From assembly GCF_000972845.2 (NCBI RefSeq), contig NW_020853581.1:1-64000 (forward strand): 64,000 nt of DNA. Reading direction: 5' to 3'. Below are positions 23,994 to 34,756 of this stretch, one piece after another. This stretch comes from Larimichthys crocea. Lineage: Eukaryota; Chordata; Actinopteri; Sciaenidae. The notes under the pieces are model-generated. The model was not told the origin of the DNA and ran no database searches. It was given only the letters and a program-made list of their open reading frames with translations. Positions within the stretch are counted from its first letter, which is position 1; each line of letters opens with the position of its first letter. The translations under genes and the position numbers were made by a program.

Positions 23994-24006
23994 AGGTCAA
24001 AGGTCA
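23994..24006 (+). promoter_or_regulatory. Perfect DR1 nuclear-receptor half-site pair
   Basis: AGGTCAAAGGTCA is two exact AGGTCA half sites separated by one base, the DR1 form bound by RXR heterodimers and HNF4-type receptors. It sits just beyond the possible ttl poly(A) signal. A match of this length can arise by chance, so activity is not implied. Confidence 0.35.
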
Positions 24007-24057
24007 GGGAGACTCCAGCAGAACATAACCTGGGTTATATCAAGGACAGTGTCCCTG

Positions 24058-24063
24058 TTTATT
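24058..24063 (-). terminator. Possible ttl poly(A) signal
   Basis: TTTATT on the plus strand, AATAAA on the minus strand, about 705 bases after the ttl stop codon. No other exact AATAAA was noticed nearer to the stop, but the site is one of several possibilities in an AT-rich region. Confidence 0.3.
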
Positions 24064-24767
24064 TAGGCCACCCTGAATGTGAATATTCTGTGGCCACACG
24101 GTCAAGTTAAGAGTTTAGCTCATCCGACACATTTCTTTAGTGTTAGTCTTTTTATGTTTAAACATATTTAGCTCTATTCTTGATCACATTCCTCACTGAA
24201 ACTGAAACAATAACTAATAATTTTTAAAAAAGATTAAAAATGAGAAACATGTCTGATGTCATCTGAAATATCGCGGAATCTGTTTTACGCTAATTCTTGT
24301 GGACTGATCGTGACCGCATTGACTTGATAGAGCAACAGTGCAAAGGCTTATAGAACAAATACATGTCACAGTAACAGAGCAAGCTAACTGGCAGTCTTTT
24401 TAAGGGAGCGTGGCTGGAAATGTAAGGCACTACAGTCTCAGTTGGAGCGTCTCTGCATCCTTCAGTACTCCATTAATCTGCTTGGGGAGAAACCGGTGGT
24501 GGAACTGAAATGGAAGAGCGTCTGTCCTCATTCACAAACTCCCAGAAAGTTTGTTGATCCATTCAGAACCGTCCTCACATTCATAATATGCATAATCAGA
24601 AGAGCAGACATTATTTCTGTGGTAAGACTCCCCACAGGTACGACAAACAAGGTACAATTCGAGGTTTGGCTCGCTGGCATGTGCTACTCTTCAGGTAGAG
24701 TTTGGGAGTGAGGACAGAGCATGAAGAAGCTTCTAGTACGGAGGAGATGAGGGGAATATTTGTGTGC

Positions 24768-27700
24768 TTACAGTCGAGTGAAAGGACCCACGTTAAGAGG
24801 CCCTCGCAGTTTGGGAGAGGAGCAGGAGTTGGTGCTGAATGTGGAAGAGGGGGAGGAGGAATAAGGAGAAGAGGAAGCAGATGAAGAGTCACCGCTGCTG
24901 TTCAGGGCGAAGACACTGGAAACGGCCACATCCACGATACCTTGACACAGCTCTGGATACAGTTTCCTGGTGGGGGAGGGATAATAAAGTGTCAGCTTTC
25001 CCTCACAGTTGTGTTATCGATTGAGTTCAGATAAAGTCTAATGGAAACACACAGCTAGCTGTGACTGATTTAATATCTAGCATGGGAAAATAAGGACACT
25101 TTTACTTTAAAAAAAAATTTCACTTAAGAGTCAAAGATCCGAAAATATAAATTCAGGAGTTAAGAGTCAAATATTTAGCAATAAAACAGCAGATATATTT
25201 TCAAAGATTTCCTAACAAATATTCCAACATTTCACACAGGACATTTATAGATAATTAGGTGAATAGATTAAACGCTTGTCTTCCCCATATTCTAAACAGA
25301 AGCTAAAAAAGTTTGTCTAAATGTAGCCTGGAGGAAATGTGAATAGGAGAAAAAGTACAAAGTTGCAAGATGCACAGCTGGGGAAGTAAAACTGAAAGAG
25401 ATGCTGAAAAACAATGAATGATCCACGAATGTTACTGACTGTGCGCAGGCTGGAGCTCCGTTGATCTCGATGAGCCAAACTTTGAAGCTCTCGTCCACCA
25501 TGAAGTCAAATCCAAAGAGCTGGAAGCTCTGGTAGGACAGGTGCTTGGTGCTGATTGTTGGCTCAATACACGTCAGACAGCTCCTGTAAAACCAGACAGT
25601 GAAATCATTCTCAGTCATCTGACTGTTGATAACAGAGACATAGACAGCCTCGTGCTGTGTGCTAATTCATCAGGAACATTTCAGGTCAGTGAACTTTAGA
25701 GACCTTGACTGGATTTAAACGGGAAATGCACAATAAAGAAGCTTATTTTTGATGATGGTAATGGTAGCATCTATTTGACATCATAGTCAGATTTTCACAG
25801 TAATAATAATTAAAGAAGAGAAAATGCAACTTAAATGTCTAACTAAGATGTAACACACCACAATAACTAATACTAAATACTACATGTGTACTAATAATAC
25901 TGCTCTGTGATTCTTAAGAATACAACTCTGGAGCTTCAGATGCTGAGATGTTTTAAAAGAAACATGAATAACTTTACTGTCACTCATATTTGACTCATTA
26001 TTAACAAGAATAAGGATCTATAGCCGTATCTGCGAGGCTGCACCTGAGCTAAATGCTCACAATGATCATGCTTGCATGTTGGTTGGAATGTTCACTGTGT
26101 TAGTTTAGGGCCTTAAATATCTGCAGTACATTTCAAGGCAAAAATCACATATTTGTCGAGATATTTCAGTGAACTACAAATGTTGACCTTATAGTGGTAT
26201 TAAGGGGAAAGTTTAGTGGGTCATCAAAGTCAGTCGGCTTCATCCTTCATCCATGTCTGTACGACGTGGTCGACCAAAGCCTTTCCGAGAGCGATGCCAA
26301 TAGCATGCCTCAAAATGCTGCATGTGCCTTAAGGGTGACTTTGAAAGCTGAAGTACCTGGCAAATTAATTCTGTGGTTTTATTTTTAGTCAACAATCCTA
26401 TCAGAGTTCTACAAAGAGAATATGATGTGATGCTGTGGAGCAGACATGCCCTCAAACTACAACTAAAGTGTCTCATCTCATTTCTCTTGTTTGTATCCAG
26501 CTATCCAAAAGAGTCAAATGTATCTGAGCACCCGAGTAACTTGAACATGTATTTACTTACACTGTCATCTAGGACAGATATGACTTGACAACTCAGGCGG
26601 CATTTTTAGCATTTGGGTCTGGAAAATGCCAGTCTTGCCTCAGTGATATAGTATAACGCTGATATATGTAAATATATGCTTCCTATGAGAGGAGATCTAA
26701 AAACAGCAGTATAAAATATGAAGGACCTACTTTATGATCTGCTTGATCTGAGGTAATATGGTGGTCTCCAGGGTGACATTGTGAGTCTTCAGCAGGTACA
26801 GTCTGAACTCATCAAAGAACATCTCGTTCCCCTCCTCGTATCGTCCGTAGTTCTGGGAGTGCTCCTTCTGGATGCAGTGATTGGTCAGGTGGCTCGTCAT
26901 GTCCTGTAGGTCAGAGCTGTTGTAGGGCTCTGAGGAGGTCCGCAGCACACCCTCCCGGTATAAATAGATGTTGTACTGATGGTCCACTAACACCCAGCTC
27001 CTAGCAATGATATGACACAAAAGACTCACTTATAAAGTCCAGACAGACTAACATCTCTGTGGGTTTGGGAGAAACATAAAAGACTTGCCTGATGTCAAAC
27101 TTCCGATGTCCCGGCTCCAGAAGCAGAGGTTTCTCAAGATACTTCTGTATAACATGAACCTGTCCCTGATTATCAATGTACTCCAGCAGCTGATTAGCGT
27201 CATGGGATATCAAGATACCAGCACCTGTTGCGATAAAACCAGATATGTTAATGTGTTATAAACACCACCTGCCTCGCGCTCCGTCCAAACAGCAGACAAC
27301 ACAAGCAGTAATCGCGTCAGGGAGAAAACAGCTGCTTTTAACAGAGCTCAACTTTTCTAAATAGCTCTTTGATTGAAGTTAATATCATTTAAGAAGACAT
27401 GAGACTCTTCAAGAGGAGAAGAAGAGGCTAACTTGGATTTAAAGCAGTGAAACATGGCTCATAGATTTCACCTTTAGCTCCAGCAGATGACTTGGCTATC
27501 CACACTGTGCCCTCTCCACTTTCTTTTTTAGAGTTATAGGAGGCCAAGAAAACTTCCCGCTCATCTGTCTTGGGATTATTCTTCAGATGGCTAATGCCAT
27601 TTGTAGCTGGAGCAACCGGGGTGTTGAGGTTAGTCGGATATATGATGTAAGATTCCGGGAACCAGTTAGAGGAGTCGGACAGCTCCGGGCTGGTCTTTAT

Positions 27701-28238
27701 TAGCCTGATGGTAAAGAGGGGAAATGGTCAGCTAATTGCAATTTCAATAATGCATATGCAGAAAAGCCAGAGTGAAGACAGAACATATGGATTTTTAAAA
27801 GACAGATACACACTTGACCAAAGACGCCTTCCTGCAGAGCTTGTCTGCTCCTCTGTAGTAATTCACCAACTGCATCAGTCCTGGCTCGTGACCTGTGAAG
27901 TCCACATTATTATAAAAATGCATCCAAACAGCCACATGTGCACATCCAAACGAGAGACAAACTCTTTCCACATGACGCCAGAGCGAGACAAGGCTGCACA
28001 GTCACAGCAGCTGTCTGCTAAATATAGCCCCAACATACTCTGCTGTCTGCATCATGAGAGATAACAAAGAGCATCCTTTACCTAGACGTCCAAAGGGCAG
28101 TCTGTTCCGTTCACCAAGCATTAAGTTGAATCTGGGATTGTCTCTTTTCAGCCTCTTCCATTGTCCAGTGGAGACGAGGATTTTGGAAACTTCTGCATAA
28201 ACAGAGCTGTTGTCGTCGCGGGTGACAAAGGTGTACAT
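24768..28238 (-). CDS. ttl: Tubulin--tyrosine ligase, seven coding exons, about 405 aa
   Basis: TTL uses ATP to re-add tyrosine to the C-terminus of detyrosinated alpha-tubulin in soluble tubulin dimers. Coding exons, 5' to 3' on the minus strand: 28082-28238, 27814-27892, 27472-27704, 27089-27224, 26731-27000, 25440-25583, 24768-24966. Frames join without a break to 405 residues; human TTL has 377. The N-terminus reads [20 protein letters not shown]. Counted positions of known TTL active-site residues fall exactly where expected: Lys150 (VWIAKSS), Asp200 and Arg202 (KFDIR), Glu331 and Asn333 ([13 protein letters not shown]). The start at 28,238 is chosen because it matches the vertebrate start; an in-frame ATG four codons earlier (28,250) is possible. 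Intron 4 begins GCAAGT, a GC-AG intron. The extra length is a Ser-rich tail (about 363-390) before the usual FxxL ending. It faces fignl1 head-to-head. Confidence 0.93.
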
Positions 28239-29032
28239 CGGGGAAGTCATAACGCTACTACGAGGGGGGGTGTATAATAGAAACGACTGGGTGTGTAAAT
28301 AACTTAGCTGTCTGGCTAGTTACGAGGCTATCTGGTTGGCACTGCAGCAGACAGACCGTTCAGGGTTATCTCCTCTGTCCGTGCCATGAGTCAGTCATAT
28401 CCTCTCTCCGCTCTTCCCTTTTTAACTCACTCTATTTTTCAGAAGTTTGAAGCTAACATGTGTTTATATGAAGCATAACAACACGTGAAGGATAGCGCGT
28501 TAATGTTGCTCAGCATGCAGGGTTTCCTCAGTAACCCCCAGACAAGGGTGTGACTGACTGCTGCTGCCGGCTCCTGGGGCTGGTCCCGTCTGGATTCATT
28601 TACATCCCGTCTCCGGTTTAGCTACAGCTAACGCACTGCGACCACTATGAGCAGCTATCCGGGAAACTTTTCCGGTCTCCCGCCCTCAAACACAAAGACT
28701 TTAATATTAAATACAGACAAATGTTAACTAACTGCCTAGTTGGCTACACAATATCACAAACGCAGCTTATTTTCCCACCGGCGGCGTACGCTCCTCTGAA
28801 CCTCTGCAGCCGCTGTCATCCACTGTCGACGGCATAAACAAAAAGCTCCACGGTTGTGGTTAGTGTAGTTTACGCGAACACTGATACCACAGGTATTTGA
28901 CACTTAACTGTTTCTTATATATTATAAAAGTAAATCAACACAACCTGGAGTACAATTTCTGCATAATAATTATTCTTTAAAGGACAATTGATGTCGAAAT
29001 TCAGCGCGTGAGTGAATTTCAACAACGTTCGT

Positions 29033-29052
29033 ACTGCATTTCCCAGAATGCA
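29033..29052 (+). promoter_or_regulatory. ZNF143-type site
   Basis: ACTGCATTTCCCAGAATGCA closely matches the long ZNF143 recognition sequence ACTACAATTCCCAGAATGCA, which is common just upstream of housekeeping start sites. It lies 44 bases upstream of a YY1-like site. Confidence 0.65.
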
Positions 29053-29095
29053 ACACGATAAAGCGACTGTCTCTTCGTCTATACAGAGTGGCCAC

Positions 29096-29104
29096 AAGAT
29101 GGCG
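29096..29104 (+). promoter_or_regulatory. YY1-type site, candidate fignl1 start-site region
   Basis: AAGATGGCG is the core YY1 motif, which in vertebrate promoters often sits at or just after the transcription start. Together with the ZNF143-type site, it suggests fignl1 transcription begins near 29,090-29,110. This is inference from motif position only. Confidence 0.5.
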
Positions 29105-30310
29105 TCGTAGACCTCGCAACAAGTGAGCAGCTCGGAGTTTAATGTTGAAACCAAAGTTCAGAGGAAATAAGTTTAAAACTGAAGAAAAGGTTCTCTCTCT
29201 CTGGGTGAGACTGCGTCGTAGTTTTTAATCCATTATCCACAGCCGAAAGGTTTCACGTGGAAGTTGATGGAGTGATAATAACACATCAAACAGAGAGTGA
29301 GCAGTCTCTGGGCGAAGCTGGAGGATAAATGGAGCACTCCCTAGTCGTGACAAGTTTTGGGTCCCATTCCAATATGTTTAAATAAGTTATTTGCTTCCGC
29401 TTGTTCTCTATTATTTGTATATCTTCAATCAAAAATCGTCGTGTTGTCGCTTAAATGAGGACAAATTAAGGTCAGTTTTGGTTTTACATTCGGTGGAATC
29501 GATGACGAGAGACAAATTTAGTTTTTCGGTGAACGAATTGGAACGTGGCAGGAAGTGGTAAGAAACTCGGGGCGCGAAAAACTGCACGGCGAGTGATAAT
29601 ACAGCGACTTAGAACAAGGCGACGGTGTAAAACTTGTGTTTGCAGTGTGGCACACATTTACATTTAGCATATTATCATAAGAAGATATCACTAAGAGTAA
29701 GTGACGTCATTCACCCTCAGTATTGTGGCCTGTCGTGTGTCGCTGTTTGTCAGTAGCAGGTCCTGTCCATAGACTGTTTATATCTGCATGTCATGGAGGA
29801 TAGGCTTGATAACCTAGAGGACACCAGAGCAGCTTTGTCAGTGAACTTCCCTCCACTACAGCTACATAACCATCAAATTCACTAGATATTTGTCAGAGCT
29901 GTCCACCACTCATCCTGTGTAAACAGGTGCATATTGTTCTCTCTTGTCTTTGTGTTTGCATGGAGTCTAACAGAGCGTGTTTTTTAAACTGAGGAGTTTC
30001 AAAGACATGTACATTTACCAGGCAGGGATGCTAATGAATGACATCCAGCCCTCTTGGAGCTCGAACCATACTATTGATGAACTGTCAGGATATCTCAGCG
30101 TCTGCAGCTGGTTTAAAATATGCTCTTCTAAGTTATGAGATCAATGCTATATCAGTGGATCCCTGTGTCATATAGCCATACATGTCACAGAACTGTAACC
30201 TTTTTGTACGGGTATGGGTCAGGGGTGATGTGTGCCTCGGCTTGTACTGAGGTCATGTATTTTTAATAACTTTTGTCTCCTCTCCCTCACCAGACTGGAG
30301 CAGGCCAGGC

Positions 30311-32257
30311 ATGAGTGGAGCACACCTGGACGAATGGCAGAGGAGGTCCTTTGACATTTCATCTGGCAACTGTACACCCGAACAGACGGCCGATGCCTAC
30401 CGGGCCCACATTCTCTCCATTCAGTATGCATGGGCAAGTTCCCAGCTCTCTCAGGCCGGCATGGCCAGCCTGCTCAGGACCTACTCGGAGCGCTATGCCG
30501 CAGTGCTGGACTCAGATGACCCCCGCACAGGGCTTAACAACTATGCAGAGAGTGCTCTGCATCTGGCCCGCAGTCAGAGGAACTACAGTGACAAATGGGA
30601 GTCCTCCCTGACCATGGAGAGTGTGCTGGAGCTGCCTTGCGTGCAGAAGATGATTCAAGCAGGGACAGGTGGAGGAGGCTCCCTTGTGGCACCAGGAGAT
30701 GTTGACATATCTGTGGGGCAAGAGAACAGAGGCAGCTCCCTGTCTGCTGCCTTTAGTGGAGTCAGGTCAGAGGCTGCTTTGTTCAAACCCATAGGACCAC
30801 CACAACCTAAAACAGAGGTTAACATTACAGCCAGTAATCCTGCTGCTAATATAACGTCAGAGAGGCCCAGAGGTTGTGATGGGATCTCAGGAAATCCAAA
30901 CTCCTTCTCCCGACCTCCAGCCCGACCACAGTCTGTGTTTAGTCATCCTACTTCAGTTCCTCCACAGGGAAACCCTGGCCCTGCAGCAGGCACGCAAAAC
31001 CATCAGTCGTCCTTCTTCTCCACCTCCAACCCATCTAAGCGCAAGAATTTCTACAACACAGATGGAGGGGATGTGGGCAGGGGACAACACGGAGGTCAAG
31101 CAGGTACTGACCCACGAGCAGGAAGCAACTTCAAAACTGCACGCGAGCAGTTCATCGTTGATCAACATAAAAAACATTCCCATCAATCCCAGAGAGGTCA
31201 GACCGCTGGGATGGCTGCAACTGTGAAGAAGTCTCTGGGTGCTAACAGACCTCGAGGTACATCCTCTAAATTTGTGTCACCTGTTCCACGACAGGAGGAG
31301 GAGGAAGGTGGGACGAGTCATAATTCTAATCAGGAACCTCAGATCCTGGATGAGCGTCTTAAAAACTTTGAGCCAAAGATAATCGAGCTCATCATGAGTG
31401 AGATCATGGACCACGGGCCTCCTATTTCCTGGGATGACATAGCAGGCCTGGAGTTTGCCAAAACCACCATAAAGGAGATTGTGGTTTGGCCAATGCTGCG
31501 ACCTGACATCTTCACTGGCCTCCGTGGTCCACCCAAAGGCATCCTGTTGTTCGGCCCCCCAGGCACTGGAAAAACTCTGATAGGAAAATGCATAGCTTGC
31601 CAATCAGGTGCCACTTTCTTTAGCATCAGTGCTTCATCGCTCACATCTAAGTGGGTGGGTGAAGGAGAAAAAATGGTGCGAGCCCTGTTCGCCATCGCCC
31701 GCTGCCACCAGCCTGCTGTCATTTTCATCGATGAAATTGACTCACTGTTGTCCCAGCGGACAGACGGGGAGCACGACTCATCACGCAGAATAAAGACAGA
31801 GTTCTTGGTTCAGCTGGATGGGGCAGCCACAGCAGCTGAGGACCGCATCCTAGTGGTGGGCGCCACCAACCGGCCTCAAGAGATAGACGAGGCTGCCCGA
31901 CGACGCCTAGCAAAGCGGTTATACATCCCCCTGCCTGAGGCAACCGCCCGATGGCAGATAGTTTCTAACCTCATGTCACAAGAGAAGAATCAGCTGAGGG
32001 AGCAAGAGCTGGAGAGTGTGGTGACAGCGACTGAAGGCTTCTCAGGGGCTGATATGACTCAGCTGTGCAGAGAGGCAGCGCTGGGGCCCATCCGCAGCAT
32101 CCAGCTCACTGACATCGCCACTATCACTGCAGATCAGGTGCGACCAATCCTGTACACTGACTTCCAGGAAGCTCTGAAGACGGTACGACCCAGTGTCTCA
32201 TCAAAAGACTTGGAGCTGTATGAAGAGTGGAATAAGACATTTGGATGTGGACGTTAA
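30311..32257 (+). CDS. fignl1: Fidgetin-like 1 AAA ATPase, single coding exon, 648 aa
   Basis: FIGNL1 is a nuclear AAA ATPase that binds and dismantles RAD51 filaments during homologous recombination. The N-terminal half (1-345) is poorly structured and includes the FxxA RAD51-binding motif at 274-277 (NFKTAREQF). The AAA module follows: Walker A GPPGTGKT at 415-422, substrate pore loop SKWVGEGEK at 446-454, Walker B IFIDEID at 471-477, sensor GATNRP near 517-522, Arg-finger run RRR at 530-532. The C-terminal VPS4-like end is SVSSKDLELYEEWNKTFGCG. Length is close to human (674 aa), and a single coding exon is also the mammalian arrangement. The start has a G at -3 and lies 17 bases after a clear splice acceptor. 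It shares an upstream region with ttl and is convergent with ikzf1. Confidence 0.97.
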   Translation: MSGAHLDEWQRRSFDISSGNCTPEQTADAYRAHILSIQYAWASSQLSQAGMASLLRTYSERYAAVLDSDDPRTGLNNYAESALHLARSQRNYSDKWESSLTMESVLELPCVQKMIQAGTGGGGSLVAPGDVDISVGQENRGSSLSAAFSGVRSEAALFKPIGPPQPKTEVNITASNPAANITSERPRGCDGISGNPNSFSRPPARPQSVFSHPTSVPPQGNPGPAAGTQNHQSSFFSTSNPSKRKNFYNTDGGDVGRGQHGGQAGTDPRAGSNFKTAREQFIVDQHKKHSHQSQRGQTAGMAATVKKSLGANRPRGTSSKFVSPVPRQEEEEGGTSHNSNQEPQILDERLKNFEPKIIELIMSEIMDHGPPISWDDIAGLEFAKTTIKEIVVWPMLRPDIFTGLRGPPKGILLFGPPGTGKTLIGKCIACQSGATFFSISASSLTSKWVGEGEKMVRALFAIARCHQPAVIFIDEIDSLLSQRTDGEHDSSRRIKTEFLVQLDGAATAAEDRILVVGATNRPQEIDEAARRRLAKRLYIPLPEATARWQIVSNLMSQEKNQLREQELESVVTATEGFSGADMTQLCREAALGPIRSIQLTDIATITADQVRPILYTDFQEALKTVRPSVSSKDLELYEEWNKTFGCGR

Positions 32258-33090
32258 ACCTGACTCCTTACCGGCATTATCCTCTACCTCTGTTAAAGTT
32301 ATGGATGTTATTTTGTTATGTTATTCTCAAGTTGGAGTTTAGATAAACAGTTCAGCTCTGGACAAATCCTAAATACTGTCTTTATTGAACACAGAGCACA
32401 CAGAGTTCCTGGATCAACATCACTGTGACAGTCTAATCAAAAAGCTCCACAAATATTGTTTTCTAAATGCTGAGATGTGTGTTAGATACTGAGCAGGTGT
32501 ATCTGTTATTTTGTCCACCCCCTCTGTGTCCACTTGGTCGTTTTAGTTCATCTCTTTGCAGCCGTTGCGTAGCCGTTTGCGCAGCTGTTTTGTGATTCAT
32601 TAACACCGGTCTTTAATTACACCTGGAATAGAAATACAAACACATCAGCTGAAATAAGTGAACTGTGGGTTAACTCAGTTTTGAATGTCTAAAATGTGGA
32701 TGCATCCTTGTTATCTTTATTCTTATTCACAGTCATCTTTGTGGTGACAGCTGTGTTAATAGCTCCCAGCTGTTTGCATTATGCATTGAACTAATTTTTA
32801 CAGCCAGGCTGATTTGTTTAAATGTTCATTTTACTGTAGCTTTTTGTTTTGATGTAAACATGAGGCACCATGTTGTGTTCAGATGAAACAATGACATCTG
32901 TTTAAATTCATTCATAGCTGTTGGCATCCTTTTTGTAATATTTTTAGCATGAACAAGACATTCTCACCTATATCATATACGGTTTATGTTCAGACTGAGT
33001 CATTGCTTCAGTTTGTTTCCATTAATTAAATTCCTAAAATTGTATTTTTTCCTAATAAAAAAATAAAACTTTAAATGTCTGTGTTTGTCC
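32258..33090 (+). other. Probable fignl1 3' UTR
   Basis: About 0.8 kb of AT-rich non-coding sequence from the fignl1 stop to paired poly(A) signals. No other feature recognised. Confidence 0.55.
33054..33067 (+). terminator. fignl1 poly(A) signal pair
   Basis: Two AATAAA hexamers (33,054-33,059 and 33,062-33,067) are followed within 15 bases by the GT-rich TGTCTGTGTTTGTCC. This is the usual arrangement of a cleavage and polyadenylation site. Confidence 0.65.
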
Positions 33091-34708
33091 TTAAAATTGA
33101 AACAAATAATTAGTAAGTTTATCTCCAGAGTGTTGTGGTATTTTCCCACCCGGTCCTCCTCCCCGTCTAATCCACAGAGGGCAGTATGATCACTTTGTTA
33201 AAAACTCTTATTTGCACAACTCTGTGACATTTCGCCTGAAGTCTGGTTGTCCTGAAATGTTCCTGAGGCTGGATGTGCTAATCATATCCGAGGAAGTTGG
33301 GCAACACCGAGAGGATTCATGGCCTCATGCTTAAAAAAATGCTCTGAAAACTTCACTTTTGCTTTGCCTCCCTTCCTGTTTGTGATTAAGACAGTCATGG
33401 ACTCAACAGGAAAGTCTGTTACTGAAATACATCCTTTTTATTAGACAATAAGTGTGAGTACAATACCTTTTTATTTTAGTACTGATCTTAATCCACAGGG
33501 TTCATGGCTGGTCTAGATGTATATATTTCAAACTGTCCAGTGTATTTCTCAGCAATCATTAATGAATAAGATGGCCTCTTACTCTCTTCACACAGCAGAA
33601 ACTGTGTTAATCCATCGCCAAGTGGTCATCTGAGATTCTTAACATTGTTGATATGTTTTGAGCTGAATGCCTCACTGGTCAGACATAGACTGCCAGTGAA
33701 GAGGACCATTATAGATTGTGGACACATTAAATGAAATTCTCATGTAAAATGAATGAAGCAATCTTTGAAAATCTGGAAGACCATGAAAAAAGACTTTCAT
33801 TTATTTTTCATCTTTTTGTCAAGTTGCTGATAAATATTTCAGATGTGTGGTTGGCCTCTGTATCCAAACTTTGTTGAATTAGCCAGCGCTGAAAGTAGTC
33901 ACACAAACCCCTCCCCCCCTCGGGTACTCTGTACACCGAGACTCCTCACAGCTGGACCGGGACAGATGCACAGAATTCCTCTGGTGCCGGTGAGATCCAT
34001 AGAGTATGAGCTGAAAACGGTGCCATATGGTGTAAGCTTGTAGCTCAATTTGACAGTGGCTGTGGTCACATCTGGGGTTAGACAGTACATGTATTAGATA
34101 AGAATAAATACTGCCTATATGCTTGTCACTGAAATTTGGAATTGAGGTAGAAATGTATGATGATGGACTTGGGGCATCTAAGTAACCTGTGGAGGTTTAA
34201 TGTCTAAATGTGATGTGCTGATTAGGTATAGACAGTGGTGGAAGAAGCACCTTTTAAATATCCATTACAAATAAAAGTCTGCATTAAAAATGTACCAGAA
34301 TAAAAGTATGGAATTATTTTGAGCAAAATGTAGGAATAATCTTTTTTTTATATTATTTATCATCAGCATTTTTTTTTTTTTTTTAAATAGCCATTCATAG
34401 CTTTCAAATTCTGTAATAACTTCTTCTAGTCGAGCTTTACGCATCATAGAGTCAGATTGTGTTTGTAATTATTATTGACACCTCTATTATTATTAGTAAA
34501 ACAACATGGCTTTGTTTGGCTGCATTGAAAAAGCCTCCTGAGTCTTTTACTATTTTACATAACATGCTCCGTTAATACTAATTCACCCGGCCATATGTAA
34601 CTTTTCACTGTGTTGAAACTAGTTTTAACTATGCAATTCTGTCCAATGTTTCCAAATGGGTCACAAGATAAATGTGAGGGTTTGTAAGGTGATTCACGTT
34701 GCAGGAAA

Positions 34709-34756
<48 letters not shown>

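Larger units (their letters stand above)
23060..24767. other. Flank between palindrome and ttl, including probable ttl 3' UTR
   Basis: AT-rich, no protein-coding gene visible. It contains a short (CA)n run at 23,717-23,734 and a perfect direct repeat of AGGTCA with one-base spacing at 23,994-24,006. The part next to 24,767 is presumably the 3' UTR of ttl. Confidence 0.5.
28251..30293. promoter_or_regulatory. Shared ttl/fignl1 upstream region (candidate bidirectional promoter)
   Basis: Two kilobases between the ttl start and the fignl1 coding exon. It is richer in CpG near 28.6-29.2 kb than its surroundings. It holds a ZNF143-like site at 29,033-29,052 and a YY1-like AAGATGGCG at 29,096-29,104. 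A possible fignl1 5' non-coding exon would start near 29,100 and could end at the donor GTGAGA at 29,205. The acceptor CTCTCCCTCACCAG ends at 30,293, 17 bases before the fignl1 ATG. The first exon is an inference. Confidence 0.5.

Noticed and set aside
28239..28250. Upstream in-frame ATG as the ttl start
   Set aside because: The four extra residues (MTSP) precede the position of the vertebrate TTL start; the inner ATG at 28,238 is preferred, though the outer one cannot be excluded.
31339..31728. Minus-strand 129-codon open frame
   Set aside because: Shadow of the fignl1 AAA domain.
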